In this document: one piece after another, positions 37,636 through 46,400 of the stretch
Layout: each line of letters opens with the position of its first letter
How positions within the stretch are numbered: the stretch's first letter is position 1
From: an uncultured Kiritimatiellota bacterium
GTDB taxonomy: Bacteria; Verrucomicrobiota; Kiritimatiellia; RFP12; DVOR01
Direction of reading: 5' to 3'
Assembly: GCA_944389545.1 (NCBI GenBank)
Contig: CALXMT010000001.1
Coordinates: 1-64,000 of the forward strand
Length of the DNA: 64,000 nucleotides
The notes under the pieces: generated by a model
Database searches by the model: none
Told to the model about the DNA's origin: nothing
What the model saw: the letters and a program-made list of their open reading frames with translations, nothing else
Made by a program: the position numbers and the translations under genes

Positions 37636-40157
37636 CGCGCCGCCTCCCCGCGGGGCCGACCGTCCGCCGTCAGCGGAAAGACGCGGATGCTCTCAAAGCC
37701 GCGTTCATCAATGATTTTCACCGCCACCTTCAGGTTCTCGCCGGGCTTGAAGGGCAGACTCTTCGTCCCCTGGTAGGCCTTCAACCGCACCACGATGGTT
37801 CCCTTCAGCGTCGTCTTCAACTTCTCCCAGACGTCCGTGCCCGGGAAGAAGCACTGTTGCGGGTTCACGCACCGCCCATCGTAGTTGCCGTCCACCATCC
37901 ACATGGCGATGTTCTTTGGACTGCCGGTGACCATGACCTGTTTCACGGGGTCATAGTAGTCGAAGCCCAGCACCTCCACCGTCAGGCGCCCATCCGCCCC
38001 CATCTTCAGTTGCACGTCGGGCTGGCCCACCAAGACGAAGCTCTGGTTCTTAGACTGTTTCTTCAGCAAATCGTCCATCTGTAAATCAGTGTTCATATGC
38101 ACGGCCAAGACCTGCGCATCCTTCACCTTACACGCCGCGATATCCGCTTCTGCCTCGGCCGTGAACTGGAAGGCCGCAAAGACGATCAGCCCCGGGCGAG
38201 GGTCGACCAAACGTACCTCGTCAAGTGCATTGCGTACGATAGCCGAACTCAACGGCGCCGACGCGCTCCCCATGCACACCAGGGCCTCCGTCCCGTCCGT
38301 CGTCACCCCCTGCGCATGGAACCACGTGTATGTCCCCGAGACCTCCAGCGCACTGAAGCGCAACCGTTCCTTGCCGGTCGCCGTCTGGATGCCCGCCGTC
38401 CGCAGTTCGGCCACCCATTCCTCCAAACTCTTCCCCGCGGCCATCCCCTCCTCGGGCTTCTCTTCCAATGGTTCGATCACGGGCTCGGGCAATGCCTCCA
38501 CCGTGAAGGGCCCCGTCACCCGCACCTTCCCCTTCTCAACAAGCGGCCTGTCCCACAGCGTCTCTTCCTTCGAGGGCACGCCGTTGGCGATGTCGCCCAG
38601 CATCACGTGCGGCACCGTCTTGTAGACCAATCCGCCGTCAATGCCCCGCTTCTCATCCGCCAACTTGTACCAATCGTAGACCTGCGTGATGAGCCGACGT
38701 TTCGCCAACGCCAACGCCACGCGGCTCGTGTCGATCGTGATCCACCGTCTCCCCCACTCTTCCGCGACCACCGCCGTCGTCCCACTCCCGCACGTCGGGT
38801 CCAACACCAAATCCCCCGGCTCCGTCGTCATCAGAATGCAACGCTCGATGACCTTTTTAGAAGTTTGGACAACGTATACTTTGTCAGAAGCCCCACCGCA
38901 GTCTGTCCAAAAATTATTGTATGACATTAATGAGAAATCATCTAAGTATCGTACGTATCGAATCATTTTGTCCGCACGCTCAATTCTATTGGCCTTATAA
39001 AGTCGCTCCATCCCTTCAGGATATGTCGGTTTCCAATGATTATCCCTCCCTGGGAGGAAAACAGAACCTTCAAATGTAAATGGCTGTGGTTCGTTGGCTT
39101 TCCCTTGAGATGTCAGGTCGGCGAGCGTATACGCTCGACAACCCTCCTTCGTCAGGTCGGCGAGTTTACGCCCATGTTGTTTCTCCCAATCACTAATGGA
39201 CATTCTTGTGCCATCAGCTAGTTCAATTCGTTTATATGCTCCAGTACCCTCACCGCCGAAGACTTTTTCCTTGTAGAGTTCATGATACTTCACCTGCGCC
39301 TTATTCTTCGCGTACCAGAGGATGTAGTCGCCGGCGCGGTCGAGGGTGCCGGATTCGTTGCCGCTCGTGGTGGCGTAGGTAATCATGGAGACGCAATTGT
39401 CGGGGCCGAAGACCTCATCGAGGAGGCAACGCACGCGGTGGACGTTCTCCATCGAGATTTGGACGAAAATGGAGCCACTGGGCGCGAGCAGCTCGCGCAT
39501 AAGGATGAGGCGATCACGAAGGTAGGTGAGATAGCTATGGATGCCCCACTTCCAGGTGTCGCGGAAGGCCGTGACCATCTGCACCTCGCGGGTCATGTCC
39601 TCGTCTTTGCCGTCCTTCACGTCACGCTTGTGAATGGTTGGCATAAAGTTGGAGCCGAACTTGATGCCGTAGGGCGGATCCATGTAGATACACTGCACCT
39701 GTCCGGCCAACCGTTCATGTTGGAGCAGGGCGTTCATCACCAAAAGGGAATCACCCGCAATCATGCGGTTCGTCCACTGCATGGTGTGATCGTAAGAATA
39801 AATCTGCTCCGCACGCAGATTACGCCGATCAAACTCCGTCTGCTCAAACATCTCCTCTTGGATGTAACCCTGCCGGTCATCTTCGAAGGTGGCCTCAAGA
39901 ATACGCCTAGGGTTCACAGCCTCATGTTGATGGATGGTGAAGGTCGGCACCTCCACCACATCCTCGCCCTTTTGATACCACCACAGGCGCGGGATGTCGT
40001 GCGGGTCGATGACGTAGTCCGCGGGCGGCTCGACTTCATGAACGCTGTTGGTCTCGTTCGCCGCCGGTAAGATGGAACGCTTGTGCTCGACGTGCAGATA
40101 GGTGTCCGCAGCATCACCCTGCGGCTCATTGACCTTCGCGTTCTTCCTGCGTGGCAT
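37632..40157 (-). CDS. Type III-like DNA methyltransferase (Mod), site-specific adenine methylase
   Basis: 841 aa. The order is DPPY (160-163) before the SAM-binding DPTCGSGTT (about 450), a beta-class amino-methyltransferase as in type III Mod. The middle (about 290-435), where the target-recognition domain should lie, is encoded by conspicuously AT-rich DNA (about 38850-39290) between GC-rich flanks. The C-terminal 300 residues include a domain (FAAFQFTAEAEADIAACK) seen near Mod/Res proteins of this type. ATG 40157 has GGGAGGGCG upstream; this site lies inside a 17-bp inverted repeat. Res follows with a four-base overlap. Confidence 0.86.
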   Translation of the reverse strand: MPRRKNAKVNEPQGDAADTYLHVEHKRSILPAANETNSVHEVEPPADYVIDPHDIPRLWWYQKGEDVVEVPTFTIHQHEAVNPRRILEATFEDDRQGYIQEEMFEQTEFDRRNLRAEQIYSYDHTMQWTNRMIAGDSLLVMNALLQHERLAGQVQCIYMDPPYGIKFGSNFMPTIHKRDVKDGKDEDMTREVQMVTAFRDTWKWGIHSYLTYLRDRLILMRELLAPSGSIFVQISMENVHRVRCLLDEVFGPDNCVSMITYATTSGNESGTLDRAGDYILWYAKNKAQVKYHELYKEKVFGGEGTGAYKRIELADGTRMSISDWEKQHGRKLADLTKEGCRAYTLADLTSQGKANEPQPFTFEGSVFLPGRDNHWKPTYPEGMERLYKANRIERADKMIRYVRYLDDFSLMSYNNFWTDCGGASDKVYVVQTSKKVIERCILMTTEPGDLVLDPTCGSGTTAVVAEEWGRRWITIDTSRVALALAKRRLITQVYDWYKLADEKRGIDGGLVYKTVPHVMLGDIANGVPSKEETLWDRPLVEKGKVRVTGPFTVEALPEPVIEPLEEKPEEGMAAGKSLEEWVAELRTAGIQTATGKERLRFSALEVSGTYTWFHAQGVTTDGTEALVCMGSASAPLSSAIVRNALDEVRLVDPRPGLIVFAAFQFTAEAEADIAACKVKDAQVLAVHMNTDLQMDDLLKKQSKNQSFVLVGQPDVQLKMGADGRLTVEVLGFDYYDPVKQVMVTGSPKNIAMWMVDGNYDGRCVNPQQCFFPGTDVWEKLKTTLKGTIVVRLKAYQGTKSLPFKPGENLKVAVKIIDERGFESIRVFPLTADGRPRGEAAR

Positions 40158-40163
40158 AAAGGC

Positions 40164-40291
40164 GCCCTCCCGTCTGTTTCGGTCTGGGCGTCCGGAAAGT
40201 TGCCTTGCAAGAAACAGACGGGAGGGCATACGTATCCACGCATGCCACACCCGAACGTTTGCTCTTGCGTAAGTTTTCCGGACTTCAGACC
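40164..40291 (-). promoter_or_regulatory. Two interlocking inverted repeats in the mod leader
   Basis: IR1: gccctcccgtctgtttc (40164-40180) and its exact complement gaaacagacgggagggc (40211-40227). IR2: ggtctgggcgtccggaaa (40181-40198) and tttccggacttcagacc (40275-40291), imperfect in the middle. The arms interleave, so an RNA could form either hairpin but not both. IR1 covers the mod ribosome site. This looks like a translation or transcription switch; an operator pair is the alternative. The rest of the gap to 40412 holds nothing recognised. Confidence 0.65.
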
Positions 40292-40412
40292 GAGCAAATC
40301 ATTCGTGCGTGCTGCACGTTGACCCCTGCGGCTCTCCCGCAGGTGATGGCTGATACACTACCACTTTCTCCCCTCCCCCGTCAAACCTAGCGCCCCAGTG
40401 TCGAGACGGCCC

Positions 40413-40700
40413 TTACACCCAGTGCATGTCTTTGGCCACTTCCCAGAACGTATGCCCGTTCCAAATCGCGGCCTCCAGAAAGGCCTCTATGCACGCCTCC
40501 GGGGAGTCTTGGACGGTCTCAAAGAAGACCACGTCGATTCCTTCTCGCATTCCTTTGAGGCGATAGACCTCAAAGTGTGACTTCCGCTTGCGTTTGTCAA
40601 AGCAAGGCCCATTGAAGAAGTAGTACCTGTTTCGGAAGCGTACCGTTGCATCGCCATACGTGATGGTTTCGCGAAAAAGCCTCACTTCTTGATTGTCCAT
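40413..40700 (-). CDS. Small protein of unknown function (95 aa)
   Basis: A compact protein rich in aromatic and charged residues (FRNRYYFFNGPCFDKRKRKSH, FWEVAKDMHWV). It has no signal peptide or membrane helix and no family I recognise. Its two possible start codons (ATGATG, 40703 and 40700) overlap the stop of the DUF4417-like gene; GGAAGGAGG precedes them. It is the last gene of a four-gene series running 42394 to 40413 and sits directly before the mod leader. Confidence 0.7.
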   Translation of the reverse strand: MDNQEVRLFRETITYGDATVRFRNRYYFFNGPCFDKRKRKSHFEVYRLKGMREGIDVVFFETVQDSPEACIEAFLEAAIWNGHTFWEVAKDMHWV

Positions 40701-41377
40701 CATGCCTCCTTCCCAAAAACGGCTTGCTTGGCGAAGGCGCGTTCCTGGCGGGTGGGGAGGCGGAGGAGCGGCACCTCTTCCTCCGCCGCGAAAGCCTCCA
40801 CTTCAGGCAGAATCTTGCCGAAGTGAAAGACGTTGTACGGACGAAGGCGGTAGATGGCGGCCTTGAAGCCTTCCACAAAGATGGCCTTGTCTACCTTCGC
40901 GCGGATACACCCGTGCGACGAGACCGCGATGGAGGTGCCATCGGGAAGCCCCTCGAAGCAGAAGTCGTAGGAGCGTTCATCGCCCCACGAGACATTCGGC
41001 ACCACACGGATTCCCTCGCGCTCGAACCAGTGGTCCGTCACGCGGTTGAGATAGACGCTGTACCGTTGCTCCGGGAGTGGCAGGTCCCGATAGACACTAT
41101 GGTCTACGCCAAAGACGCCGCCATAGGTCTTGAGAACCCTCAAGATCTCCTGGCTCCGTTGCGGCTGATAGAGCGGCAGGAAACGGTGGTCATGCACGTA
41201 GAAGTGCAACCACGTCTCCGCGTCGTGCGCATCGTTGCGATGATCGTAACCAATCACCGCCTTGGGCGCCGCCTCCAAAACCGTCCCCTGTACCAACGGA
41301 TTCTCCTCAAAATGCGAGAAATGCGCGTCTTGAATCAGATCGATCAGGAAGAGCCTGTCCAACTGTCTGCTTGCCAT
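40700..41377 (-). CDS. DUF4417-like protein
   Basis: 225 aa from ATG 41377 (MASRQLDRLF), which has AAAGGAGAAGG upstream; an in-frame codon at 41410 would overlap the previous gene. The central stretch VPNVSWGDERSYDFCFEGLP followed by GTSIAVSSHGC resembles the DUF4417 family, known mainly from phages and integrative elements and without an assigned function. This family call is from memory of the motif and needs a profile search. The N-terminal 100 residues are rich in His, Asp and Tyr (HFYVHDHRFLPLYQPQRSQE). Confidence 0.65.
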   Translation of the reverse strand: MASRQLDRLFLIDLIQDAHFSHFEENPLVQGTVLEAAPKAVIGYDHRNDAHDAETWLHFYVHDHRFLPLYQPQRSQEILRVLKTYGGVFGVDHSVYRDLPLPEQRYSVYLNRVTDHWFEREGIRVVPNVSWGDERSYDFCFEGLPDGTSIAVSSHGCIRAKVDKAIFVEGFKAAIYRLRPYNVFHFGKILPEVEAFAAEEEVPLLRLPTRQERAFAKQAVFGKEA

Positions 41378-41390
41378 TGTCCTTCTCCTT

Positions 41391-41996
41391 TCAGAGGTCA
41401 ATTGCCTCATAGTCCGTAAAATCCTCCGGAAGCCTCAGTTCCTTGCCCGGGGTACGCGTGATGTCCCAGATGGTTCCCCAGCCCAAACCGCCTTTGTCGA
41501 ACAGCAGGGTCTCGTCTTCAAGCACGAGGGCGATGGCACGCGGTTCGCGCACATAGACCCAGTCTTCTTCCGGCAGATCGACAGGGTCATCCGGGTTCTC
41601 ACGCGGGTCGTTTGCCCAGAAGTTTTCCAACAGCACCACGACACGCTCAATCCTCTTGCCGATGCGATGGGCACGTCGATGAAGGGGGATGCGTGTCTTG
41701 TCGGGATGGATGATGTCGCCGATTCGCCCCTCTGTCTCTGAGCGCGTGCAACGCCTCACCGTCATCAGCGTGATGTCATAGCTGTTCGTGATTGGGTCGT
41801 AAACAAGCGGATGGCGAAAGCCCTCGTCATGAAGCTCCGCGATGACATCCCCCACCTCGGTTCGCACCACAAAAGAGACAAACGCGCCATCCCGCAACCA
41901 ACGATTATCCGTGAAAATCGCGACTAGCTTTTCCCCCTTCAGTGACCGAAGGGCCTCCAACGATGTTTCCGAAAGCAGATTCTCTACCTGTTTCAT
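41391..41996 (-). CDS. Protein of unknown function (201 aa)
   Basis: Acidic, soluble protein, no signal peptide. Segments include VSFVVRTEVGDVIAELHDEGF, RRAHRIGKRIERVVVLLENFW and the very acidic NPDDPVDLPEEDWVYVREP. No family recognised. Its start lies two bases after the stop of the 131-aa gene, so the two should be co-translated. A small acidic partner directly after a possible toxin-like protein is the layout of toxin-immunity pairs, but the similarity stops at layout. Confidence 0.7.
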   Translation of the reverse strand: MKQVENLLSETSLEALRSLKGEKLVAIFTDNRWLRDGAFVSFVVRTEVGDVIAELHDEGFRHPLVYDPITNSYDITLMTVRRCTRSETEGRIGDIIHPDKTRIPLHRRAHRIGKRIERVVVLLENFWANDPRENPDDPVDLPEEDWVYVREPRAIALVLEDETLLFDKGGLGWGTIWDITRTPGKELRLPEDFTDYEAIDL

Positions 41997-41998
41997 GA

Positions 41999-42394
41999 TT
42001 ACCTCCCTTTCTCAAAATGGATTTTCTGCGACCGAACCACAGAGCCTATACGATGAACAAGGTTGATATCGACTGCCGGGCTTCCATCAGAAGATGAAAC
42101 CTCACGATACACAAGAGTTGTGCCATCAGTCAACACAACTCTAATTCCCTTCCCATCACCCAAATCCTTTCCTTCACCCGCTCCTTGTGCAATCTGCTCA
42201 AAGAACCGACACGCAGTCTTGTTCGGATTATCGCTTTTAATCCGCCGGACCTTTCCCGTACTCCCCTTTACACCAAAATATCCACTCGAAGAGAGAGGAA
42301 ACTCTTTGGTTACAGATGGAAGATTGTCCACCAACGATCGCGTTGGCGGCCCTGCGTACGTGTTCAAGTAACGCTTGATTCGCCCCTTTCCCAT
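41999..42394 (-). CDS. Small basic protein with a polymorphic-toxin-like C-terminus (131 aa)
   Basis: Basic protein (MGKGRIKRYLNTYAGPPTRS at the N-terminus) with KTACRFFEQIAQGA, then VVLTDGTTLVYREVSSSDG and SPAVDINL, ending in QKIHFEKGR. The string YRxVSSSDGSPAVDI followed by KIHF recalls, from memory, the C-terminal module of secreted polymorphic toxins in other bacteria; this has not been checked. There is no signal peptide or delivery domain. AAAGGAGGGCGTG precedes ATG 42394; a GTG three bases earlier is also possible. It opens the four-gene series. Confidence 0.65.
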   Translation of the reverse strand: MGKGRIKRYLNTYAGPPTRSLVDNLPSVTKEFPLSSSGYFGVKGSTGKVRRIKSDNPNKTACRFFEQIAQGAGEGKDLGDGKGIRVVLTDGTTLVYREVSSSDGSPAVDINLVHRIGSVVRSQKIHFEKGR

Positions 42395-42417
42395 CACGCC
42401 CTCCTTTCAGCCAAGTC

Positions 42418-42432
42418 CGCCGTATGACGGCG
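42418..42432. promoter_or_regulatory. Perfect palindrome upstream of the four-gene series
   Basis: cgccgt-atg-acggcg, 6-bp arms, about 24 bp before ATG 42394 on the minus strand. It may be an operator or an mRNA leader hairpin. No firm -10 box is visible between 42433 and 42600, which otherwise shows no recognisable gene. Confidence 0.4.
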
Positions 42433-42610
42433 AACCAAAGCCAGGAGAGCCAACCCGAACGAGCACGGCGCAGAGCCGCCCCATTCACGTATTCCCCGCC
42501 CACAAGGCGAGGGTTCGCGCGGACTCAACCGCGCACTTCCAGTAGGATGCATCGCTGCTCCTCCAGTGTCGCTATCCAGCGGCCAGGGAATCACCTGTCC
42601 CCTGCGCCGC

Positions 42611-42726
42611 TTGACCTGCGAGAAGCGAACGTGCTATCCTAAAGATTGCTAGGTCTGTGAAGATAGCGTATTAGCTTCTCGCAGGCGCCCGGGTGTGGAT
42701 CCGTTCTGCGCCCGGGCTTTTTGTTT
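42611..42726 (+). ncRNA. Candidate small RNA gene with its own promoter and terminator
   Basis: TTGACC (42611-42616), 18 bp and TATCCT (42635-42640, with extended TG) form a promoter on the plus strand, although all neighbours are on the minus strand. A terminator follows: gcccggg (42687-42693) with cccgggc (42711-42717) and ttttt-g-ttt. A 12-bp perfect inverted repeat, cctgcgagaagc (42615-42626) and gcttctcgcagg (42674-42685), brackets the start region, and gctatc/gatagc lies inside it. The expected transcript is about 75-80 nt. If transcription starts upstream, the whole forms one long hairpin. Confidence 0.5.
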
Positions 42727-43141
42727 AGAGAGGACTGTCCTCCTCTTGCTTCCCGCGTCGCTTGATCAAGCGGCGCGTCAGCTTAAAGACCGGTTGCCCC
42801 TCAAACGTCTCGTCCAACATGACAATATCATAGGCCACCGAGTACTCGGCGTTCCGATAATCAATGCCACGCTGGTCGAAAAACGCCTTCATGTCCACCG
42901 TGAAATAAGTCGCGGATTTGCGAACCTTGAATCCTCTCTCATCCTGCGTGCCTTTCAAAACGACGACCGCCAAGTCCGAATTGTTGCACTCCGACACCAG
43001 CAATCTCGCGCCTTGCTCAAGCTTCATCAACTCCGCGGCGTTCGCCGTGAAGCCCAGTTTCCCAGACTTCTGTATCGTCGCCTTGCAGCGTCTTTTTGCG
43101 TATGCTCGCGCATCTACAATCTTCTGTGTGTTGAAAATCAT
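42725..43141 (-). CDS. Protein of unknown function (138 aa)
   Basis: Basic N-terminus (ARAYAKRRCKATIQKSGKLGF), then SECNNSDLAVVVLKGTQDE and a C-terminal KLTRRLIKRRGKQEED. No family is recognised. The repeated strand-like segments (ARLLVSECN, LAVVVLKG) and FTVDMKAFFDQRG suggest a small alpha/beta protein, perhaps nucleic-acid binding. AAAGGATCGAG precedes the ATG, which overlaps the stop of a 58-aa gene as ATGA. It lies between the candidate small RNA and the polyvalent protein. Confidence 0.65.
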   Translation of the reverse strand: MIFNTQKIVDARAYAKRRCKATIQKSGKLGFTANAAELMKLEQGARLLVSECNNSDLAVVVLKGTQDERGFKVRKSATYFTVDMKAFFDQRGIDYRNAEYSVAYDIVMLDETFEGQPVFKLTRRLIKRRGKQEEDSPL

Positions 43142-43314
43142 CTCGATCCTTTCTGCTTACGTGTTACATTATAGTACAAATCCATGCCTACAGGAAATGC
43201 AAGGAGAAGCGTCCCTCCCCTCCTCGAACTCACAAGACCCCCGAGACCGCCGGCCACCACCTTGCCCAAGCGACCACACACATTCATAGCTCTGATTTTC
43301 CATCGCTTTTTCAT
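43138..43314 (-). CDS. Small protein with a hydrophobic segment (58 aa)
   Basis: Basic start (MKKRWKIRAMNVCGRLGK), then Gly-rich hydrophobic VVAGGLGGLV and TLLLAFPVGMDLYY. It could be a small membrane-associated or holin-like protein, but this is a guess. The start at 43314 is chosen because the -10 box (TGCTATAAT, 43353-43345) would lie inside the longer frame beginning at 43389. The stop overlaps the next gene's ATG. Confidence 0.5.
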   Translation of the reverse strand: MKKRWKIRAMNVCGRLGKVVAGGLGGLVSSRRGGTLLLAFPVGMDLYYNVTRKQKGSR

Positions 43315-43344
43315 GCTCTGCAGTTTCTCCTGGAAGACTGCGCA

Positions 43345-43353
43345 ATTATAGCA
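43345..43353 (-). promoter_or_regulatory. Extended -10 promoter for the 58-aa and 138-aa genes
   Basis: TGCTATAAT on the minus strand, 30 nt before ATG 43314, with CCAGGAG between. Confidence 0.55.
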
Positions 43354-43381
43354 AACAGCAAAAACAACAAACAAGTCAACG

Positions 43382-43403
43382 GCGCACAATCAGCGCACAA
43401 TCA
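43382..43403. repeat. 11-bp tandem repeat at the end of the polyvalent gene
   Basis: gcgcacaatca occurs twice without a gap (43382-43392, 43393-43403). The second copy contains the stop codon of the truncated 1,583-aa protein, so it lies at the probable deletion or insertion point. Confidence 0.6.
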
Positions 43404-46400
43404 CCAACAGAAGACTGCACAGAAACATCGGGCGAACATCCGCTCCATCTTGCTGTCCCCGGCCTCGCGCCGCAGGGAGTGCAGACGCGCGATGGTCCGA
43501 AGTGCCTCTGGGTAGTTGCGCATCGTCTGCGCCAGCTCGGCGTACTTCCCTTCAATCATCATCAGGTTGGCGGTGTTGAAGACGTCCGCGCCCATGTTGC
43601 GCACGATGAACGTCGGGTTCCAGCTCGTCGAGACGTTGGCCTTCCACCGGGTCAGCCATCGGATGGCGTCCCAGAACTTGCCTTCCTTGTGGAGCACGTT
43701 CTTGAAGTTGAGCGCGTCGGCGATTCGCGCGGCCTCGTTCTCGGCCTGCCCGTCGCGCCCGCGCTTGCCCTCAAACCGGATAAACTTCCGCTCGCCGTTC
43801 TCCCAGAAGGTCACGATGTCGTCGCCCTGCGGCACGCTCTCGCGCACCACCCGCTTGAGCGCATTGGGCAACACCCCCGTGTCCACCCAGTAGCCGCCCT
43901 TGTCCTCGGTCTCGACCAGCCGAATCCCGCGCTCCCGCAGCAACGCCTCGGCCGTGCTCCCCTTGGGCACGTACTGCGGGTCGGCCATCTTGATCTTTGC
44001 GTGCTTGTGGCTTTCGGGCACGGTCCCGCCGACCTGCTCGCCGTTGGGGTCGTACGCCCGAATCCAGTCGGCCATCGTCTTGTTCACGCGGTTGAGCTCG
44101 CCGTTGCGAACCGTCGCGTACGCCTGCCGCATGGAGTTCACCAGCACGCTGTCGGGCCGCGTGAACCGCCCTGTCGCCCGCTTGTGGATGGCTCCGGGCG
44201 CCGCGCCGCCGCTCTTCAGTGGCACGTAGTGCGGACTCAGCCGCATCCACGTCCGCGCCTGCGCCTCGGTCAGCAACCCGTCGGCCACCGCCCCGCGCAG
44301 CACAAAGCGGTTCATCTCGGCCAAGATGTTCGCGGCCTCTTTGTACTGCTCCGCGAAGGGGTCGCGCTGGATTTCCCGTATCACCCGCTCGGCCCACGCG
44401 TTCGTCACGCCGGAACCGGCCTCCACGCCCAAGTCGACCACCTCTCCGGTCGTGGGGTCGACCACCACGCTGCGCTCCTGTATCATCCGGTTGCGCTCCA
44501 GAGCGTGCAGGGCCAGCGCGTAGTCGTCAAACCGCTTCCTGTCCATCCCGGGCTGTGCCAGAATGGCCTTCAGCGGCTCCAGATACGCCCGCTGGAGCAT
44601 CTCCTGCCGCGCCCGGATCTTGCCGTGCACGTTCTTGGCCGCCGCCTCCACGTTCAACGCGTCCGGAGGCTCCCGCCCCACGCCCATCACCCGCCGCACT
44701 GCGTCGAAGACGGGCGTCTGCGCGTGTACAAACTTCCGCCGCAGCCACGCCAACGCACCCTCCCCGGCCTCCCGCACGTCCCCGCCCGGCTCAACTCTCG
44801 GCGCAGGGCCCGGACGAGAACCCACGGAGAGCGCTGTGTTACCGGTTGCCTTGTCCAGCGCCGCCTTCGACGCGCCCGTCACGAATATCACGTCCGCGCG
44901 TTTGCCTCCGCGCTTGCCGAAGCCCTGTGCCCCGCGTTCCACATAACCCACGCGCACCTTGTCCGCGCCAATCCGGTCCCGCGCCTCTTCCCAAACCCGC
45001 GCGTAGTCCTCTTGGCTCATGCCGCCCATCGCGCTCTTGTCGCTGAACTCGTTGGTGTATACCACGCTCACGCCGTTGGCGTCTGCCCAGTTCACAAGGT
45101 CGACCAGCCGTCCAATCGCGATGTCCTTGTCGTTGGCGTCGTTGGCGTCCACGTTCTTCTTGCCGCCGTAGGACTGCGTGCCCAGATACGCCGGGTCCAC
45201 GAACACCACATCCCCGCGCTTGGCCGTCCTGACGAGTGCCCAGCCATCCCCACGCGTCACCTTCACGCCAGCCTCGCGGTAAATCCGCCCCGTCTCGCGA
45301 ATGCGCTTGGTGTAGTGCGCCGGGTCAAAGACGCCTTTGCCCGGCTGGGCCATGCGCCACCTGTTGGTCTGGGCGTTCTTCTCGGTAATGCGCCCCACCT
45401 GCCCGGAGCGGAAGTTGCCCCCGGCCACGTCAATCTTCAGCTCCCCATTCTTCCAGACGAAGTTCACCGGGAACCCGCCGGACATGATGGACTGAAGCAC
45501 GTGGTAGAGCGCCGCGCTCTCGGGTGTCGCACGCAAAGCCGCGTCGCCGTACTCGGTGTTGCCCGTCCCGTCCACGTAGACGGTGCCGTGCTTGCCGTTC
45601 AGTTCGTCATAGAACCAGTCGATGACGGGTTGGTTGATGTTCACCACGTGCTGGCCGTCCTTGTTCGCCTGCGCCACGCGGCGGCGCACCTCGGCCACCT
45701 CGGGGCTGTTGGCGAACCGCGTCACGAGCTCTTCCGCCGCACGCGCCATCGCCTCCGGCCGCTCGGCCAACATCTTGTGCATCACATACCGCGCCGCCGA
45801 CCACTCGTTCAGCACGCTCCCCTTCGGCAACGCACCCAATTGCCCAAGCCCCGCCGTGTACGTCCCCGCCCCGGCGAACGCGTCGATGACTTTCCCGCCG
45901 TTGCGGATGGCCGCCTCGCCCACCGCCTTGAAGAACTCCGGATGCTCATTCAGAATCGTCCGCTTGCTCCCCGCGAACGGCACCGGCATCTCCAGATCCC
46001 TCTTCAACGCCTCTCTGTTGATGCGGTCAATCGTCCCAACGCGCTTGTCATCCCACCGCCCCATCCGCTCGCCGACGCTAAGACGGATGTCTGGGTTCTC
46101 CGGGTCGAAGTTGCCCGTGTTGCGCACGGCGGACTTGAGCTGTTGGCCTTCTTTCGTGACAAACACGTCGGACGCCTTTCTGATACGCCCTCCGTCGCTG
46201 TATTGCCCCATGTCGATGACGTTTCGGAAGATGACGCCATCCCACCCGGTGTCGTCTCGAAGCGCCCAGTTGGAGATGTCGCGCGTTGACTGGGTGAGCT
46301 GTCGCGCAGTCGTCGTCTCAAGCGTGTCCTTGTGGAAAAGCGGCGTTGAGTAGCCGACGACGTTCTCATCTTCGTCGAGTTCCTCTTGAACGTAGTTCTC

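Noticed and set aside
34903-40157. Type I restriction system
   Set aside because: No HsdS specificity subunit; the DPPY-first methyltransferase followed by a helicase-nuclease in a mod-res overlap fits type III.
42424-42642. A 72-aa plus-strand gene before the small RNA
   Set aside because: Ser/Arg/Pro-rich, no ribosome site, and it would overlap the promoter of the candidate small RNA.
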